From an uncultured Bacteroides sp. (GTDB taxonomy: Bacteria; Bacteroidota; Bacteroidia; Bacteroidales; Bacteroidaceae), in the NCBI RefSeq assembly GCF_905207245.1, contig NZ_CAJLKP010000015.1:1-64000 (forward strand): DNA of 64,000 nucleotides, read 5' to 3'. A program made the position numbers and the translations under genes. This document shows positions 25,863 through 35,555 of the stretch, piece after piece (position 1 is the first letter of the stretch; every line of letters begins with the position of its first letter). The notes below the pieces were generated by a model, which was not told where the DNA came from, did no database searches, and saw only the letters and a program-made list of their open reading frames with translations.

Positions 25863-27472
25863 ATGAATAGATATAGACTGCTTTTTTCAATCATCCTCTT
25901 GCTGTTCCTCTCTCCCTGTTTGCGGGCAGGGGAATGGCAATGGTCTGTGACTCTTGACGGGTTCGTCTCTAATGAAACGAACCGGAATCCTACAGCTTTC
26001 TTGTGGATACCCGCTGACTGTATGCAGGTAAAAGCAATTATTGTAGGACAACACAATATGAGCGAAGAAACTCTTTTTGATAATCCCCTTTTCCGCGAAA
26101 AGATGCAGAAGCTGGGAATCGGCTTTGTATGGATAACTCCCGGTATCGACCAGCAATGGGATGTATCGAAAGGTACACAACAGATATTTGAGAAAATGAT
26201 GGTTTCCCTGGCAGACGTCAGCGGATATAGTGAACTGAAAAATGTCCCCATCGTTCCCATAGGCCATTCGGCTATGGCTACTTATCCCTGGAATTTTGCC
26301 GCATGGAATCCGGAACGTACTTTGGCTATCATTTCCCTGGCGATGCTCCGCGTACGAATCTTACCGGCTACGGGCGTGAGAATCTGGAATGGGGACGTAC
26401 CCGTAATATCGATGGAATACCCGGACTGATGATTGAAGGAGAATATGAATGGTGGGAAGCCCGGGTAAATCCGGCACTGGCCTTCCGCATGATGTATCCT
26501 GAAAGTTGTATCTCATTTCTGTGTGACGCAGAACGGGGACATTTCGATGTGGCAGATGAAACAGCCGCATACATTGCTCTATTTCTGGAAAAAGCTATCA
26601 ATCAACGGCTGACGGATGAAGTAACGAAAGACGGTAAAGTAAAACTGAATCCGGTAAACCCAACCAAAGGCTGGCTGGCAGAACGCTGGCATCCCGATCA
26701 GAAGAAGCGAGTCAAAGCCGCCCCCTATTCACAATATAAAGGTGATCCTCATGATGCTTTCTGGTATTTTGACCGTGAAATAGCGGAAGCGACTGAAGCA
26801 CGATATACGCAAAGCTGCGGAAAGAAAGAACAGTATCTGGGTTTTGAGCAAAACGACAGTTTACTGACATACGACAAGAAACAGCATGTACGTGTACAGC
26901 CTCGCTTCAATCCGGAAGCCGATGGAATCACTTTCCACCTGAAAGCCGTATGTACGGATTCCCTGAGAACCAAACTATCTGATGAGCATACAGATGCGAC
27001 ACCGATAATCAGTCGCATCTGTGGACCAGTAAAAAAGGTAAATGACACCACATTTATGGTATCTTTCTATCGGATGGGTATGAATAATCTGCGCCGTACC
27101 GGTGATATATGTCTGTTGGCAAGCCAAACAGGAGACCGGAAGTATAAAAATACTGTTCAGGAAGTCAGTATCCGCATCCCCTACCGGAATGCGGAAGGAC
27201 AAAGGCAGTATATATTATTTCCAGGATTACCCGATGTGAAAGCGGGAAGCGCTTCTTTATCTTTAAAAGCCACAAGTGATTGTGGACTGCCCGTCTCTTA
27301 CTACATCAAAGAAGGTCCGGCTGAAATAGAAGGAGAGCAAATTGTATTCACTCCTATCCCACCCCGCAGTAAATTTCCGGTAAAAGTAACAGTAGTTGCC
27401 TGGCAATATGGTATTGCTGGTAAAGTACAGACGGCCGAACCGGTGGAACGTAGTTTCTACATCCTGAAATAA
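25863..27472 (+). pseudogene. Secreted alpha/beta-hydrolase (esterase-like) gene split by a frameshift
   Basis: Starts MNRYRLLFSIILLLFLSPCLRAG. The first part has VKAIIVGQHNMSEETLF and the nucleophile elbow PIGHSAMATYPW (G-H-S-A-M). Near 26335-26345, after ERTLAIIS, the frame changes by minus one. The second frame continues GDAPRTNLTGYGRENLEWG, RNIDGIPGLMIEGEYEWWE, RGHFDVAD and a beta-rich C-terminus to 27472. One lost base, perhaps in a G run (TTCCCTGGCGAT), explains it. I see no classic slippery heptamer in the right phase, so programmed frameshifting is unlikely. An intact version would be a secreted carbohydrate esterase-like protein. A sequencing error remains possible. Confidence 0.75.
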
Positions 27473-27500
27473 CTGTAACCACCCAATAGAGGATGTTTAT

Positions 27501-27571
27501 TTAATAGGTTCGGCCGTTTGAATCTTAGGTGCTGCACTCCTACCATACTGCCACACCACTACCGTAACTTT
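27501..27571 (-). pseudogene. 3' fragment of a second copy of the esterase-like gene
   Basis: Minus strand reads KVTVVVWQYGRSAAPKIQTAEPIK then stop, matching the end of the neighbouring esterase-like protein (KVTVVAWQYGIAGKVQTAEPVE). The two lie in opposite orientation, 30 bp apart. The remnant directly follows the GH97 stop on the minus strand, so an ancestral GH97-esterase minus-strand pair was probably collapsed by deletion. Confidence 0.75.
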
Positions 27572-27596
27572 TTATCTATCTCTTTTACATGTTTCA

Positions 27597-29528
27597 TCAC
27601 AACTTCTGTTGTTTATAGGTTTTCAAAGATTTATCCTTAGTCACTTCAGGCACTAAACGAATGGCAGAACCTCCCGAAGCCCTCAGATTAAAATACAGAA
27701 CAGTCTTGGCATTGACACGGAATTTTGAGACTCTGACTTTCGTTCGTGTAGGAATAGATTTGTCGCCATCTGTATAAATTTCAGCTACATAATCTTTTCC
27801 TGCAGGCAGAAAACTCAAATCAACCGGTAACGTCCGTGCATCATTATTTGTAATTGAGCCTATGAACCATTCCTCTCCTCTCCGGCGAGCCACAGTAATA
27901 AACTCACCGACTTCACCTTGTAAAACCTTCGTATCATCCCAGGTGGTGTACACATCATCAAAGAACTTTAATTCCGGTTCGTCCTGCGAATCCGAAGGCT
28001 TATCATACCAATATATATATTGCAGGGGACTATAATAGACAGCTGCTAATGCCAATTGATGCGCCGGTGTAGTCTGAATGGACTTAGAACGGGGAACACC
28101 ATAATTATCTTTTTCAACGTTCAGCCTGCCAAAGTCCTGGCGATAGTAACATATCGTATAATCGGCTGCTCCGGCTACAAAGCGGGTAAAAGGCAACGTA
28201 ACATTATGAGTGGCATCCGGAAATTCTTCATTGCCGCGAATACCTTCCTGAGTCATCAGATTAGGATAGGTACGACTAAAACCTGTCGGACGATATTCAT
28301 CATGAATGTCTACCATCAGCCCATAATCAGCACACTTTTTCACGGCTTCGTGCATCCATTTAGTCCACACCTGTGAACCTACCTGCACGAATCCAAACTT
28401 AATTCCCGAAATTCCCCATGATTTATACAAAGGGAGTATCTCATCCAACTGTTGCTGCAAAGCCCGCTGATTAACATAGAGTATAACTCCGATGCCATGC
28501 TGCTTCGCATAAGTAACCACTTCTTTCAGATTCAGAGCATCTATTTTCGGATTCCTACGCGGATCAAGTGTTACGGTAGTAGCATCTGAAGCCTTATCAT
28601 ACTCAAAACCATACCAACCGGCATCAAAGTGGATATATTGCAGATTCCGTTTTACAGCAAAGTCTACCAAAGCTTTTCCACCTTCTGTGGTCAAGGTCAC
28701 TTCACGCATCACTTTTCCTGGTTTAATCCAGGAAGTATCCTTAATCCGACATGGCGGATTCAAATTTAACAGAATATAATTGTGTTCCAAAATCTCACCC
28801 GGATTGTCAGCACACATGATTACACGCCACGGAGTAGAATAAGGAGCAATATCTTCTACCGGACCATACATAGCCGATATAATCGTATTCTTTTTAGTCG
28901 GTGACACATTGAACTTCGTACGTACATAATCCACCACTTGGGCTTCAGCTAGGCAGACATATCCTCCATCTGCCAGTGTCAGCAGTAACGGACGGTCCGA
29001 TTCACCCGGCCAGTTTTCAAGAGGCAGATAAGAATACGGGGTCTGGGCTTTGGGGGTAAAATAAGCTTTAGTACCTTCGGGCATGGTATATTCTGTATAC
29101 TCATCTGTAATCTTCAGATATTGTCCGCCCGGAAAATGGTAACGGAAGGCAATTCCCTCATCATAAGCACGGACATCAAGAATCAGCTTATCACGTCCGT
29201 TCTGACGGTTGACAACTATTTTCCATGCATGATAGCAGTCTTTAATTTCACTTCTTTCCCCATAAACCGGATGCCAGATCGTATCTTTCCGACTACTATC
29301 CACAGTTCCTATTTCAACTCCATCCCGCCATTCTACATTTGCATTGATTCCCAATAAGGAAGGTTTTACTGTCTGTTTGCCATTCCAAGTCAAAGAATAG
29401 TGTAACTGTCCACCGCTATCACTCAACGTAAACTGGTATTTTCCATCCGGTGATGTCATATTCACCTCTTTGCCCTGTACACTCAAAGACAAAGCTACAC
29501 ATAATACGCCTACAAATAATTTTTTCAT
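27597..29528 (-). CDS. GH97 glycoside hydrolase
   Basis: 643 residues, signal peptide ending SVQGK. Shows the GH97 N-terminal beta-super-sandwich (NMTSPDGKYQFTLSD...YGERSEIKDCYHAW), the catalytic barrel and a C-terminal sheet (GGSAIRLVPEV). Motifs: YIHFDAGWYG, GISGIKFGFVQ, VDIHDEYRPTGFSRTYPNLMTQEG and RGNEEFPDATHNVTLPFTR. In retaining GH97 alpha-galactosidases the nucleophile is an Asp after the KxD strand; here that position is Gly (KFGFV), as in the inverting SusB-like group, with Glu residues (HDEY, GNEEF) available as bases and calcium ligands. So an inverting alpha-glycosidase is inferred. It is the only minus-strand enzyme here besides the giant lyase. The 340-bp gap to 29869 holds only AT-rich DNA and an inverted repeat. 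Confidence 0.9.
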   Translation of the reverse strand: MKKLFVGVLCVALSLSVQGKEVNMTSPDGKYQFTLSDSGGQLHYSLTWNGKQTVKPSLLGINANVEWRDGVEIGTVDSSRKDTIWHPVYGERSEIKDCYHAWKIVVNRQNGRDKLILDVRAYDEGIAFRYHFPGGQYLKITDEYTEYTMPEGTKAYFTPKAQTPYSYLPLENWPGESDRPLLLTLADGGYVCLAEAQVVDYVRTKFNVSPTKKNTIISAMYGPVEDIAPYSTPWRVIMCADNPGEILEHNYILLNLNPPCRIKDTSWIKPGKVMREVTLTTEGGKALVDFAVKRNLQYIHFDAGWYGFEYDKASDATTVTLDPRRNPKIDALNLKEVVTYAKQHGIGVILYVNQRALQQQLDEILPLYKSWGISGIKFGFVQVGSQVWTKWMHEAVKKCADYGLMVDIHDEYRPTGFSRTYPNLMTQEGIRGNEEFPDATHNVTLPFTRFVAGAADYTICYYRQDFGRLNVEKDNYGVPRSKSIQTTPAHQLALAAVYYSPLQYIYWYDKPSDSQDEPELKFFDDVYTTWDDTKVLQGEVGEFITVARRRGEEWFIGSITNNDARTLPVDLSFLPAGKDYVAEIYTDGDKSIPTRTKVRVSKFRVNAKTVLYFNLRASGGSAIRLVPEVTKDKSLKTYKQQKL

Positions 29529-29817
29529 TTCAGAATTCTACTTTATATTATTACTTTACATATCAACCGCCTTAAAGATGCTTTCATACCATAATTCATA
29601 TTTCAATGTTATTAAATTATAGTTCTTCCAGACCAGCATTTAAAATAAAAACGAATAAGCAAGCTCTTTTACTCAATATGGATCGTAACTAAATTCATCT
29701 ATTTCCGCCTGAAAACACATTTTAACCTCATAATACACTATTCATAGAATGATTTTCCATAATAAAACTAAAAAGTATAATACTGCTTTAGGTAAATTCG
29801 CACATAATAAGCTATAT

Positions 29818-29848
29818 AATACATATTGACTTCTATCTAATATGTATT
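29818..29848. promoter_or_regulatory. Operator-like inverted repeat before the lyase gene
   Basis: Perfect 10-bp arms AATACATATT (29818-29827) and AATATGTATT (29839-29848) with an 11-bp centre, 20 bp before the start at 29869. Spacing of two helical turns between arm centres fits a dimeric regulator. Confidence 0.45.
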
Positions 29849-29868
29849 AACCTTATTATTTTAAGAAT

Positions 29869-31467
29869 ATGATGAAAAAGAAATTTATTCCGTTATTTAT
29901 TCTTCTCTTTTATATGCTGAATATAAACAGTCAAGAGTTTATTCATCCGGGCTTACTTCATTCTGAGTCCTCATTAAAAAGAATCCGGGAACTTGTTAGA
30001 AATGAGACCCAACCGGCTTACGGTTCATTCAACATCATGCGAGGAATGCCTGAGGGAAAAGCTGATTATCGCATAAAAGGACCTTTCGAAACTATCAGCC
30101 GTGCCGGTAAATATGGTTATACCAAAGATCCTTGTGAACGAGATTTTAATGCAGCTTATTACAATGCCATTCTTTGGATAGTCACAGGAAAAGAGCCTCA
30201 TGCAGACAAAGCAATGGAGATTATCAGAGCGTATGCAAGTACCCTAAAGAAAATAGAAGGTCCGGACGATCCGCTTTGTGCCGGCCTTCAAGGATTTATG
30301 CTGGTAAACGCAGCAGAAATCATGAGATATACATATACAGCAGATAAATATGCCAACGGATGGGATGTAAAAGATACGCCCAAAGTAGAAAACATGTTCC
30401 GAAATGTATTCCAACCTATACTTACTACTTTCTACAATACCAAACCTTACACCAACGGTAACTGGGGAATTGCAGTAACGAAGGCACAAATGGCATTCGG
30501 AGTATTTCTAAACGATAAAAAGTTGTATGAAGACGCCATAGAGTTTTTTCTGAAAGGCCATGACAATGGAACTCTTCCCAACTACGTAGCAGAATCCGGC
30601 CAAATACAGGAAAGTGGACGTGACCAGCAACATGCTATGTTAGGATTAGGATGCCTCTCGGAAATTGCTGAAATAGCCTGGACACAAGGCAAGGATTTGT
30701 ATAGTGCTTTGGACAATCGCCTTATGAAAGGTTATGAATACTTGGCCAAATCCAATCTGGGCTATGAGGTACCTTTCTTTACCTGGAAAGATATAACCGG
30801 AAAATATTCAAACTGGACTACGTTAGGGGAAGAAGGAATGGGACGTTTCCGCTCATTATTTGAAATAGCATACAATCACTATGTTGAACGCAAAGGGTTA
30901 GAAATGCCATATACCCAAATTGTATTAGGCATGATACGTCCTGAAGGACCGGGATTTACTTGTGACAACCCAGGCTTCGGCAGCCTGTTGTTCTATTTGG
31001 GAAAGGACTCAAATGAAAGAAAAGTCCCCGGACAAATAAATGAGAATCTTTCTCAACTGGAAGGATGGACTTTCGCCAATTGCTCTTATAAACAGGTAGA
31101 TAATCTTATGTCATTCGTATCATCCGGAGTAAATATGCAAAAGAAAAGGATTTCCTACCACGCAAGAAACTATCCGTATATTGCTGTAAAGGCACCCAAG
31201 ATTCCAGCATCCGCAAATAAAGACTGGTTGCAATTAAGCTATAGCGTTGCCAGTGCTCCGGAGTTTTGGAAATTAGATTCGAATAAAGCTAAAAAGATAG
31301 GAAAAGATATCTATGTATTCAAGATTACAGACTATCTGTCAAATAATGGAACGCACTTCACAGAAAGGCCAACAAACATTACTCTTATTCTCAATTTTGG
31401 GAATATCAGTAATGAACCAGTAATTGTGGAATGGATTCGTTCATTTGAAAAGCTGGAAGATATTTGA
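29869..31467 (+). CDS. Alginate-lyase-fold polysaccharide lyase
   Basis: 532 residues, signal peptide MMKKKFIPLFILLFYMLNIN; a second ATG lies at 29872. Predicted (alpha/alpha) toroid of the PF05426 alginate_lyase superfamily: FNAAYYNAILWIVTGKE, a NGNWGIAVTKAQMAFGVFL segment (Asn near 199) and AESGQIQESGRDQQHAMLGLG (about 240-260) with the His expected in the active site, then GFTCDNPGFGSLLFY. Lyases of this fold cut uronate-containing chains by beta-elimination. The gene heads the plus-strand run lyase-GH127-GH97-GH43-GH88, whose last member would act on the unsaturated ends. CAZy family not assigned with certainty. Confidence 0.75.
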   Translation: MMKKKFIPLFILLFYMLNINSQEFIHPGLLHSESSLKRIRELVRNETQPAYGSFNIMRGMPEGKADYRIKGPFETISRAGKYGYTKDPCERDFNAAYYNAILWIVTGKEPHADKAMEIIRAYASTLKKIEGPDDPLCAGLQGFMLVNAAEIMRYTYTADKYANGWDVKDTPKVENMFRNVFQPILTTFYNTKPYTNGNWGIAVTKAQMAFGVFLNDKKLYEDAIEFFLKGHDNGTLPNYVAESGQIQESGRDQQHAMLGLGCLSEIAEIAWTQGKDLYSALDNRLMKGYEYLAKSNLGYEVPFFTWKDITGKYSNWTTLGEEGMGRFRSLFEIAYNHYVERKGLEMPYTQIVLGMIRPEGPGFTCDNPGFGSLLFYLGKDSNERKVPGQINENLSQLEGWTFANCSYKQVDNLMSFVSSGVNMQKKRISYHARNYPYIAVKAPKIPASANKDWLQLSYSVASAPEFWKLDSNKAKKIGKDIYVFKITDYLSNNGTHFTERPTNITLILNFGNISNEPVIVEWIRSFEKLEDI

Positions 31468-31519
31468 GTAATATATTTCTCTCCTTCGTATATATAAAGA
31501 AAGAATTAATAAAAAAGTT

Positions 31520-33445
31520 ATGAGAAATAAGAGTTTAATCCTAATAACAATCTGTGCGGCTCTATCAACCGGTCTTTCCGCTCAATCCATTTATCCCGGA
31601 CAGCATACCGGGAAAATGAAAAAAATGACAACCGCACCGATGCAGGTAGAAAGTTTCGACTTAAAAGACGTACGTTTATTGCCAAGCCGCTTTCGCGACA
31701 ATATGATGCGTGATTCTATTTGGATGACCTCCATAGCAACCAATCGTTTGCTGCACAGTTTCCGCAACAATGCCGGAGTATTTGCCGGACGTGAAGGCGG
31801 ATATATGACCGTAAAAAAACTGGGCGGCTGGGAATCACTGGACTGCGAACTGCGTGGACATACAACAGGGCATTTACTATCAGCCTATGCGCTCATGTAC
31901 GCATCTACCGGAAGTGAAATATTCAAGTTGAAAGGTGACAGCCTTGTTACAGGTCTGGCAGAAGTACAAGCAGCTTTGGGAAACGGGTATCTCAGTGCAT
32001 ATCCGGAAGAATTGATTAATCGGAACATACGTGGGACAAGTGTATGGGCACCCTGGTATACATTACACAAGCTCTTCTCCGGATTGATCGACCAATACCT
32101 CTATACAGATAACAAACAGGCATTGGAAGTAGTTACCCGCATGGGCGACTGGGCTTATAATAAACTTAAACCACTGGATGAAGCCACCCGGAAAAGGATG
32201 ATACAGAATGAATTCGGCGGTGTGAACGAATCTTTTTATAATCTTTATGCCATCACCGGCGACGAGCGTTATCAATGGCTTGCTGAATTTTTCTATCACA
32301 ATGATGTTATCGATCCGCTGAAAGAACAACGCGATGATTTAGGAACAAAGCACACGAATACCTTTATCCCAAAAGTTCTTGCCGAAGCACGCAACTACGA
32401 GTTGACGCAGGATAATGGTAGTCGGAAACTGACTGATTTTTTCTGGCATACCATGATAGACCATCATACCTTTGCACCGGGATGCAGCAGTGATAAAGAG
32501 CATTATTTCGATCCACAACAATTATCCAAACATCTGACCGGATATACCGGTGAGACTTGTTGTACATACAATATGCTGAAACTCAGTCGCCACCTGTTTT
32601 GCTGGACAGGAGATGCCAAAGTTGCCGACTACTACGAACGTGCACTCTATAATCATATCCTTGGGCAACAAGACCCTGAAACGGGAATGGTATCCTATTT
32701 CTTGCCTTTGCTCTCCGGCTCGCACAAAGTTTATAGTACCCAGGAGAATTCCTTCTGGTGTTGTGTAGGCAGTGGTTTCGAAAGCCATGCTAAATATGGA
32801 GAAGCTATCTATTATCACAATGACCAGGGAATCTACGTAAACCTCTTTATCCCGTCAGAAGTAAACTGGAGAGCGAAAGGAATAACTCTGCACCAAGAAA
32901 CAAGTTTCCCTGCAGAAGAAAACACAGCATTGACCATCCAAACGGACAAGCCTGTCACCACTACGATTTATCTGCGCTATCCATCATGGAGTAAAAATGT
33001 GAAAGTAAACGTCAATGGAAAAAAAGTATCGGTAAAACAGAAACCGGGATCATACATTGCCGTAACCCGCCAATGGAAAGACGGTGATCGTATTGAAGCT
33101 AATTATCCGATGAGCCTGCAACTGGAAACAACGCCAGACAATCCACAAAAGGGAACCCTGCTATACGGACCGCTGGTATTGGCCGGTGAATCAGGAACAG
33201 AAGGTATGCAATCTCCGGCACCATTCTCTGATCCGGCATTATACAATGATTACTATACTTACAATTATCATATCCCGGCCGAACTGAATACTACATTACA
33301 AATAAACCGGAAACACCCCGAACACAGTTTACAACGTACGGGTAAGGAACTGATATTTAAAGCATCACAGGGCAATGTTCTAAAGCCACTGTATGACTTA
33401 CATCACCAACGTTATGTTATATACTGGGATTTAATAGAAAAGTAG
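31520..33445 (+). CDS. GH127-type beta-L-arabinofuranosidase
   Basis: 641 residues, signal peptide ending GLSAQ, PF07944 family. The zinc-cysteine centre is intact: Glu345-x-Cys347 (GETCCTYN) and Cys414-Cys415 (FWCCVGSG), matching Glu338/Cys340/Cys417/Cys418 of the characterised HypBA1, where the first of the paired cysteines is the nucleophile. Other hallmarks: GGWESLDCELRGHTTGHLLSA, GGVNESFYNLYAITGD and ERALYNHILGQQDPETGMVSYFLPL. It removes beta-linked L-arabinofuranose; the sister family GH146 shares the Pfam and cannot be excluded. Starts 52 bp after the lyase, with a TTCGTATATATA box at 31485-31496. Confidence 0.9.
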   Translation: MRNKSLILITICAALSTGLSAQSIYPGQHTGKMKKMTTAPMQVESFDLKDVRLLPSRFRDNMMRDSIWMTSIATNRLLHSFRNNAGVFAGREGGYMTVKKLGGWESLDCELRGHTTGHLLSAYALMYASTGSEIFKLKGDSLVTGLAEVQAALGNGYLSAYPEELINRNIRGTSVWAPWYTLHKLFSGLIDQYLYTDNKQALEVVTRMGDWAYNKLKPLDEATRKRMIQNEFGGVNESFYNLYAITGDERYQWLAEFFYHNDVIDPLKEQRDDLGTKHTNTFIPKVLAEARNYELTQDNGSRKLTDFFWHTMIDHHTFAPGCSSDKEHYFDPQQLSKHLTGYTGETCCTYNMLKLSRHLFCWTGDAKVADYYERALYNHILGQQDPETGMVSYFLPLLSGSHKVYSTQENSFWCCVGSGFESHAKYGEAIYYHNDQGIYVNLFIPSEVNWRAKGITLHQETSFPAEENTALTIQTDKPVTTTIYLRYPSWSKNVKVNVNGKKVSVKQKPGSYIAVTRQWKDGDRIEANYPMSLQLETTPDNPQKGTLLYGPLVLAGESGTEGMQSPAPFSDPALYNDYYTYNYHIPAELNTTLQINRKHPEHSLQRTGKELIFKASQGNVLKPLYDLHHQRYVIYWDLIEK

Positions 33446-33466
33446 AAATAAAATAAATACAAAAAT

Positions 33467-35410
33467 ATGAAGACTATCGGCTCAGCAATTATTATGTTAG
33501 CTCTCGCTCCTTCCCTCTTTGCGGACAATAGCAAGGAACTGAAGCTAGCATCTCCTGACGGAACACATGAAATAGTATTTTACCAAAAGCAGGTTTCACC
33601 CGCGGTAAACGAGCTTTGTTATCGGGTAGATTACAAGTCACAACCTGTAGTCAATGAATCACGTGCCGGACTGGAACTGGACAACCGGATATGGGAAATG
33701 GCTCTGGGAGCACGAAACCTGAAACAGTCTGCCTGCTGGATGGACAATCTGGAAGTAGACTCCGTGACTTACCAACCCGAAACAGACATCACCTGGCAGC
33801 CGCTTTACGGTGAACGTAGTAGTGTACGAGATCATTACCGGGCCGGCACCCTTTATCTCTCCCAAAAAGATAACTCCGGCTACCGGCTCAACATTGAGGT
33901 GCGCGCCTATAATGAAGGAGTAGCTTTCCGCTATTTCTTCCCGGAACACCCGAAGGCTATCTTTCATAAAGTAGTAGGTGATCTCACAGAATACGCCTTA
34001 CCGGCAGGTACAAAAGCATGGACCGAACAATGGGCACAGGCTTTCTTTGAGTACCTGAACATTGATGATATCAAACATCCGGTAGAACGTGCCCTTACGC
34101 TGGAACTCCCGAATGGTAAATGGGCCGCACTGGCAGATGCTGATGTAGACGACTGGTGCCTGACCAAATACCTTGCCTCCACAGATAAGAAGAACACACT
34201 GACTTCTGTAATGTATAGCCCCGTGGATGTGGTGACTTATTATGCCACTCCCTGGAAAATAGTCATGGCAGCCGACAAACCGGGTGAATTGCTTGAACAC
34301 AATGATATCATCCAGAATCTGAATCCGCCGTGTGAAATTTCCGATGCCGCTGCATGGGTGAAACCAGGCAAGATTATGCGCGAAGCAACTATCACAACCG
34401 AAGGCGCTATTGCAACCATCGACTTCTGTGCAGCACATAATATCCCTTATATGCTTTTCGACTGGCAATGGTACATGCCCTGTGCTTCACATGACGGGGA
34501 TGCCACAAAGGTGGTTGCCCAACTGGATATGCCTCGTGTAATAGCTTATGGCAAGGACAAAGGGGTTGGCGTCTGGGTGTACGTAAACCAGCATGCACTT
34601 ATGAAACAAATGCGTGAACTTTTCCCATTGCTCCGCAAATGGGGAATTGTCGGGGTGAAATCCGGTTTCGTACAATACGCCAGCCATCGCTGGGCAACCT
34701 GGATCCATGATATGGTTCGTTTAGCGGCAGAAAATCATCTGCTGATGAATATCCATGATGAATATCGTCCTTCAGGCTTCAGCCGTACTTATCCGAATTT
34801 ATTGACTCAGGAAGGTATCTGTGGAAACGAAGAATTTCCCGATGCAACTCATAACGTCACGCTCCCCTTCACTCGTATGATAAACGGTGCAGCCGACTAT
34901 ACGATCTGTTATTTCGACAAACGGCTGAAAACGACTCATGCTCACCAACTGGCAGCATCGCTCGTGTTCTACAGCCCACTACAAACTATCTTCTGGTATG
35001 ACAAACCATCGTTCTATCACGGAGAACCGGAAATAGAATGGTTTGAGAACTTGCAAACCGTATTCGACGATACGAAAGTATTGGATGGCACTCCCGGCAA
35101 AAACATAACAATGGCACGCCGAAAAGGTCAGGAATGGTTTGTTGCAGCAATGACCAACAATGAAGGTTCTGAAGAAGAAATACCTCTCACGTTCCTTGAT
35201 AAAGAAAAAAATTATCTCGCCTGCATCTATACGGATGGAGGAGAAAAGATAAAAACAAGTACACAAGTAAAATGTACTTATCTGTTTGTCAATGCTTCAC
35301 AAACTATGAAGTTCCAGCTGAAACCCAGTGGTGGAGCTGCCATAAGATTGGTACCTATAGACAGACAGGAAATGAAGAAGTATAAAAAGTACAAAGGAGA
35401 AAGATTATAA
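33467..35410 (+). CDS. GH97 glycoside hydrolase, second copy
   Basis: 647 residues, signal peptide ending LFADN. Same layout as the minus-strand GH97, including the shared HDEYRPSGFSRTYPNLLTQEG, GNEEFPDATHNVTLPFTR and C-terminal GGAAIRLVP blocks. The nucleophile position is again Gly (VGVKSGFVQ), so it also looks inverting. It differs by YMLFDWQWYMP in place of the HFDAGWYG strand, which lines the substrate pocket, suggesting another aglycone or another alpha-sugar. Starts 21 bp after GH127 and is surely in the same operon. The last residues (KKYKKYKGERL) are unusually basic, as are those of its paralogue. Confidence 0.9.
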   Translation: MKTIGSAIIMLALAPSLFADNSKELKLASPDGTHEIVFYQKQVSPAVNELCYRVDYKSQPVVNESRAGLELDNRIWEMALGARNLKQSACWMDNLEVDSVTYQPETDITWQPLYGERSSVRDHYRAGTLYLSQKDNSGYRLNIEVRAYNEGVAFRYFFPEHPKAIFHKVVGDLTEYALPAGTKAWTEQWAQAFFEYLNIDDIKHPVERALTLELPNGKWAALADADVDDWCLTKYLASTDKKNTLTSVMYSPVDVVTYYATPWKIVMAADKPGELLEHNDIIQNLNPPCEISDAAAWVKPGKIMREATITTEGAIATIDFCAAHNIPYMLFDWQWYMPCASHDGDATKVVAQLDMPRVIAYGKDKGVGVWVYVNQHALMKQMRELFPLLRKWGIVGVKSGFVQYASHRWATWIHDMVRLAAENHLLMNIHDEYRPSGFSRTYPNLLTQEGICGNEEFPDATHNVTLPFTRMINGAADYTICYFDKRLKTTHAHQLAASLVFYSPLQTIFWYDKPSFYHGEPEIEWFENLQTVFDDTKVLDGTPGKNITMARRKGQEWFVAAMTNNEGSEEEIPLTFLDKEKNYLACIYTDGGEKIKTSTQVKCTYLFVNASQTMKFQLKPSGGAAIRLVPIDRQEMKKYKKYKGERL

Positions 35411-35555
35411 AATATGATATTTCATTGAGTGAATAAACAGATTCGCTCGTATTAATAGGCAAATAACACATTAAGATTATTTTCAGTAGATAAAGGTAAG
35501 AGTTTGTTTAGGTAAAATCTTTGTTTTCAGGATATTTTAAAAGGTAAATAAAAAG

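Noticed and set aside
26330..26350. Programmed ribosomal frameshift in the esterase-like gene
   Set aside because: No slippery heptamer in the correct phase and no obvious stimulatory structure; a simple one-base loss fits better.
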